Of a stretch of 25,007 nucleotides of DNA, positions 22,601-25,007 are shown one piece after another. This DNA is from a virus. The notes under the pieces were generated by a model, which was not told the DNA's origin, made no database searches, and saw only the letters and a program-made list of their open reading frames with translations. Each line of letters opens with the position of its first letter. Within the stretch, counting starts at the first letter, position 1. The DNA is taken from IMG/VR virus record IMGVR_UViG_3300010368_000099, positions 1 through 25,007 of that record, one strand, 5' to 3'. The translations under genes and the position numbers were made by a program.

Positions 22601-25007
22601 GAAGTTGAAACGTAGTTCAGCGTATTTTGAATATAAGCATCATAAGTTAATGTCCAGGCCTGAGTTGGGAAACTATCGTTACCACCTAATGCAGCATACC
22701 AACCTGTTTGACCACTACCCCAACCTGAAGCATACTTATATAAACCAGTTGAAAGATGCGTTCTATAACCTGAACTATATAATGCAGTCTGATGAGTTAA
22801 CGGTAAGTAAGTATTTGAAGTACCAACATTATAATCTCTATTTCTTGTTGAAATCGGAGCATTGGTTAATCCACTTAAACTTGTTGAAGCATATTTCTGT
22901 GGATTATCAGCATAAAAGATTGCATTTGTAGTCAATGCACCAGCAGTAGTTAATCCATTAAGATTCGAAGTTGATGCTGGATCTAAATAATATCCTGTAT
23001 TATTTGAGTCATAGAAGATTGGTGCTCGGAAACTGTATGCAGTATAAACATACAACGCATCACCGTAAACATCAAACAATCCAAGATTAGCAATTGAACC
23101 AGTTGCCGAACCGTGTCGACCAATACGGAAGTCAGCGCCGCTACCGTTATTATTATTTGAATCTAAGTTAACAAACAATGAACCGTATGTGTTAATTCTG
23201 ATATCATCAGTAGCGGTACCGGCATTATTTCTTGATGAGATACTATGGAACCCGCCGCTATCGCCGCCGTAGAATTCTATGAAGTCTCCACGAGTTGCCA
23301 TAACAACTTTATTTGGCGTTATAACATTGAATCTTGAATTGCCAGCTTGGTCACTATAATATCCTGTATTATTTGAGTCATAGAAGATAGGAGCTCTAAG
23401 TGAATTGCCGGCTTCTAAGTAGTTGTTAACATATACATAACCGGAGGAGTCCATTCGCATATTAGTAGAACGTGTTCCGGCTGTATTCGTATTATAAAAA
23501 TATGTGTGGCCATCAATCGAGAATCGCATGTAAGCCTGACCACGAGTAGTATTTGGTCGGCCGAAGAAATACTGATCTGTACCACTGTTGAGGTTGTTAT
23601 CAACGTTATAACCGAACCCGGCCCAGTCCCAAGTATTACCTGGTTCCGAAACCCACATTTGTAACGCAATTTCGCCAGTACCTGCACCATTATTAGCAGC
23701 AGGAAGAGCCAATCTTATTGCTGTAGTACCGTGATCACCGGTTACATCTAATCTCTTGCCGCCTGCGCGATAACCAATACCTAGCTGTTCTACACGACCG
23801 TTAGAGTTTGGATCCAAGTAATAAGCAGTATTATTCCAATCATAGAAGATTGAAGCTGTTGCCGAACCACCTTCAACATATAAGTTATTACTATTCTCAA
23901 CTCTAACATTATTATCGCCTTTACCTACCGATAATAATAAAATACTTAGATCTTCGTTATTGTATATACGAGTACCACCGTAGGCTGCCTGAGCACCCAT
24001 ACGAATACCTGTATGCCATCTTAAATCAAGCTTGGTATAATTACCACCATAGTTTTCTTTGTTTGTACCAATATAGTAATCATTATTAGCATTACTATCA
24101 CCACCACCAAAATGTAATCTTGTGGAAGCAACTGAATCATACGGGTTGTTTTCAAAAGTACCACCAATTACAACACGGCCTGCAGTTATTAACGTATTGA
24201 GTCGGGACTCACCGGCAAAATCACCATAATAACTAGTGTTATCTAAATCGTAGAAGATAGGAGCGCGTTTAGACACTGCTGAATATGAGTTGCCTGCAAA
24301 ATCAATATACCATTTAGCTGGATATGTCCAGCCCACACCTACACCGTAATGTGGATTATCGTTATTATCATAACCACCGATTGAAAAGAAGTTTGGTGCA
24401 GAGTTAGGAGTACCAATATTCCAACGCCTAAAGCCACCGCCGTTTGCCGATCTAAAACTAATTACACCGCCATGAGTAGTATTAGACCCTGAAGAGTGAA
24501 GAGTAAGATGTGGATAAGCTTGCCCAGCACCTAATTCAATAATAGGTCTGTTTGTATCTCTTGTTGTTACAGGTGCACCAGATCCACCAACTTTAAGATA
24601 AGAATTGGCTGCAGTCATTTCCTGATTATAAATTCTTGATGTATCTGCGGGATTTACATAGTAACTAGTATTATCTACATCGTAAAATATAGTACCACGA
24701 ACATCGCTGCCAAATCTACCGTATCCTGCTGCATCTAAATCACCGCCAATAGTTACATCATCTAATACTTGTAAATCATCAACTAACAAATTAGATTCTG
24801 CATTACGGCGTTTCAGCATAATACCGCCGAACTCTCTTAAAGCGCCGCCAGAAGCATAGTTAAGTAATATTCTTATTCTAATCCAATGAACACCGCCACC
24901 ATCTGAACCACTATAAGGTGTATGAGATGTTGGAAGCGTTGTATGATTTCTTAGAGTTTCCCAAGAAGTACTTGTTCTGTTTGAACCGCCAACAACAAAG
25001 TAATCAC
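19636..25007 (-). CDS. giant tail fibre with S74 self-cleaving chaperone tip (N-terminus beyond the window)
   Basis: The frame is open to the right edge with at least 1789 codons. The Met at 24819 opens a 1727-residue reading, but 62 more in-frame codons precede it without a stop, and the last in-window codons still read as protein. The body has 12 degenerate repeats of the type FYDxNNTxYYxDPxSTS, usually about 115-155 residues apart, with Gly/Asn/Ser-rich, Tyr/Trp-rich beta segments between. Near the C-terminus, counting from that Met, is YSDRRKKENI with S1607 and K1612 at the Ser+5 spacing of the Ser/Lys dyad of S74 endosialidase/L-fibre chaperones; cleavage should fall at the serine and release about 120 residues. 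The end is a coiled coil (VEAQKEIINNQQKDI). It is the host-range fibre by inference. Confidence 0.93.
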   Translation of the reverse strand, partial: DYFVVGGSNRTSTSWETLRNHTTLPTSHTPYSGSDGGGVHWIRIRILLNYASGGALREFGGIMLKRRNAESNLLVDDLQVLDDVTIGGDLDAAGYGRFGSDVRGTIFYDVDNTSYYVNPADTSRIYNQEMTAANSYLKVGGSGAPVTTRDTNRPIIELGAGQAYPHLTLHSSGSNTTHGGVISFRSANGGGFRRWNIGTPNSAPNFFSIGGYDNNDNPHYGVGVGWTYPAKWYIDFAGNSYSAVSKRAPIFYDLDNTSYYGDFAGESRLNTLITAGRVVIGGTFENNPYDSVASTRLHFGGGDSNANNDYYIGTNKENYGGNYTKLDLRWHTGIRMGAQAAYGGTRIYNNEDLSILLLSVGKGDNNVRVENSNNLYVEGGSATASIFYDWNNTAYYLDPNSNGRVEQLGIGYRAGGKRLDVTGDHGTTAIRLALPAANNGAGTGEIALQMWVSEPGNTWDWAGFGYNVDNNLNSGTDQYFFGRPNTTRGQAYMRFSIDGHTYFYNTNTAGTRSTNMRMDSSGYVYVNNYLEAGNSLRAPIFYDSNNTGYYSDQAGNSRFNVITPNKVVMATRGDFIEFYGGDSGGFHSISSRNNAGTATDDIRINTYGSLFVNLDSNNNNGSGADFRIGRHGSATGSIANLGLFDVYGDALYVYTAYSFRAPIFYDSNNTGYYLDPASTSNLNGLTTAGALTTNAIFYADNPQKYASTSLSGLTNAPISTRNRDYNVGTSNTYLPLTHQTALYSSGYRTHLSTGLYKYASGWGSGQTGWYAALGGNDSFPTQAWTLTYDAYIQNTLNYVSTSGSFRAPIFYDLNNTGYYMDMASTSYWNASQQGGYHTFLDYGVGVTGTYTSTRLQQVFAMGASYRLPADGNSTANMYGIAWSHPNAGSKGGANNLNDHGLLIINNGGFRAAISSRAVFSADVRGTLFYDYNNTGYYVDPASTSQLSAVYANNWFRPQGSTGLLFDTGYGIYSAGAGGNPYGNMTTYGTGAGGWSGIGISRKWTMMSSGTGNSNNFGVHNNDSSWLWYWNGSYTNTRLGYLANETDMRAPIFYDLNDTTYYYDPNSTSNAAGRQRGGTLYGPNPTWGHYLAVGTNGHWSGSYASVAATNGNLHIDSRSGNSLYLQWYVGGTTYINGSVQANIYYDRDNTAYYGDFASTSYMNDVRANIFYDRENTAFYFGSGGGDSRFNTTRMTEAYTDGWFRNYNGGQGLYNQATGRHFYSPGSAYWHMDGGGGSGGLILYDQYNGSQGAGAGRRGYLYYDASGFGLLHSAGGWALRTVSGSSEQYGITYQNDTRSYIYYDRNNTGYYFDGASINSTRFEGVSNRTKAMMGLSGKTASSAEYYSARPRITSDQNYWTGSMGWGTIDMSVVAQWGPGFIDSWSNPANQPSGTSHWVGTQAFHYGAGGTNYGWQLVGGPIGNLRFRQSWGGFGAWRTVPMLDVNDGSAGAMYAGIYYDANNAGYYCDPASTSRMNAINGNIYNSPYPGSNSGLTRSSYPYSWGFQEGGAWVKGTVFQYHTGLTFAANSSYGGMRFMSDYNNSTVNFQVNGGSNYTYANTWLQVGGGGVGIYDDYNGSHFYPNNATSYGSWNMHGNRSGYYGLAISQAGNSHWMLDGAGNGGHYSQNYGRWIYYHSLGNNCMGIASSATSSAYSLYVSGAIYATSDIVAYSDRRKKENIETIDGALDKILQMRGVSYNRIYEEHIKDSWTGKKEIGLIAQEVIEILPEVVTHAEDVDEYGINYGNVVGLLVEGIKDQHAIVEAQKEIINNQQKDIDMLKEMVYNIQQMMEK
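20587..24695 (-). repeat. 12-copy degenerate FYDxNNTxYY repeat array in the tail fibre
   Basis: Protein-level repeats centred near 24670, 24230, 23835, 23360, 23000, 22550, 22205, 21840, 21560, 21480, 21080 and 20620. Typical spacing is 345-475 bases; the copies at 21560 and 21480 are only about 80 bases apart and one other spacing is about 280. Copies differ: DP is replaced by DF, DQ, DM or DG in some, and one has C after YY. The array is coding, not a tandem DNA repeat. Confidence 0.9.

Noticed and set aside
22605-22931. Plus-strand open frame of 108 codons across the fibre
   Set aside because: Antisense to a well-supported fibre frame; its composition (rich in His, Tyr, Asn, Leu) mirrors the antisense of Gly/Asn/Ser codons.
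20587-24695. CRISPR array or tandem DNA repeat
   Set aside because: The repeats are coding, 80-475 bases apart and degenerate at DNA level, with no constant repeat and spacer length.
1-25007. tRNA, rRNA, insertion sequence or attachment site
   Set aside because: By eye I saw no tRNA-like cloverleaf, rRNA stretch, transposase or flanking direct repeat; almost all sequence is accounted for by genes and short promoter gaps.

Overview
The window is a late structural region of a T4-like contractile-tailed phage (Straboviridae / marine T4-superfamily type). Every gene I can support lies on the minus strand and is read from right to left. The DNA is AT-rich. The proteins look closest to marine T4-like phages (cyanophage, pelagiphage and vibriophage style): a short portal-sheath-terminase core, FYD-x-NNT-x-YY tail-fibre repeats, an S74-chaperone-tipped fibre and carried sugar-type enzymes. 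The host cannot be read from the sequence; a marine proteobacterium is a guess.

Layout in transcription order (right to left). (1) 25007-19636: a giant tail fibre, open at the right edge of the window, with 12 degenerate repeats and a C-terminal S74 self-cleaving chaperone. (2) 19634-19200: a 144-residue protein of unknown function. (3) 19139-15341: one late operon with two paralogous small proteins, a beta-propeller glycan-enzyme-like protein, a TPR plus FkbM methyltransferase, and a nucleotidyltransferase fused to a type II phosphomannose-isomerase-like cupin. (4) 15294-12775: four small proteins built from two shared domains in A, AB, AB and B arrangements. (5) 12725-9495: neck and packaging genes gp13, gp14, gp15, a cytidylyltransferase, gp16 and gp17. 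(6) 7796-3780: tail sheath gp18, tail tube gp19 and portal gp20. (7) 3741-1: the prohead module, with a Cys-rich core candidate, a small beta-rich protein, protease gp21, scaffold gp22 and the first 198 residues of major capsid protein gp23.

Seven exact copies of the T4 late-promoter octamer TATAAATA lie in the gaps between genes, all in the reading direction, and they divide the window into late operons. The core gene order gp13-14-15-16-17-18-19-20-(core)-21-22-23 is the T4 order. Genes work as expected for T4: portal plus gp22 core plus gp23 build the prohead, gp21 cleaves it, gp16/gp17 fill it, gp13/gp14 close it, and gp15 joins it to the gp18/gp19 tail. The unusual part is 12.8-19.2 kb, where a sugar-type enzyme set and a domain-shuffled paralog family sit between the fibre and the neck under late promoters. 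This suggests, but does not prove, that the enzymes decorate the virion or the fibre.
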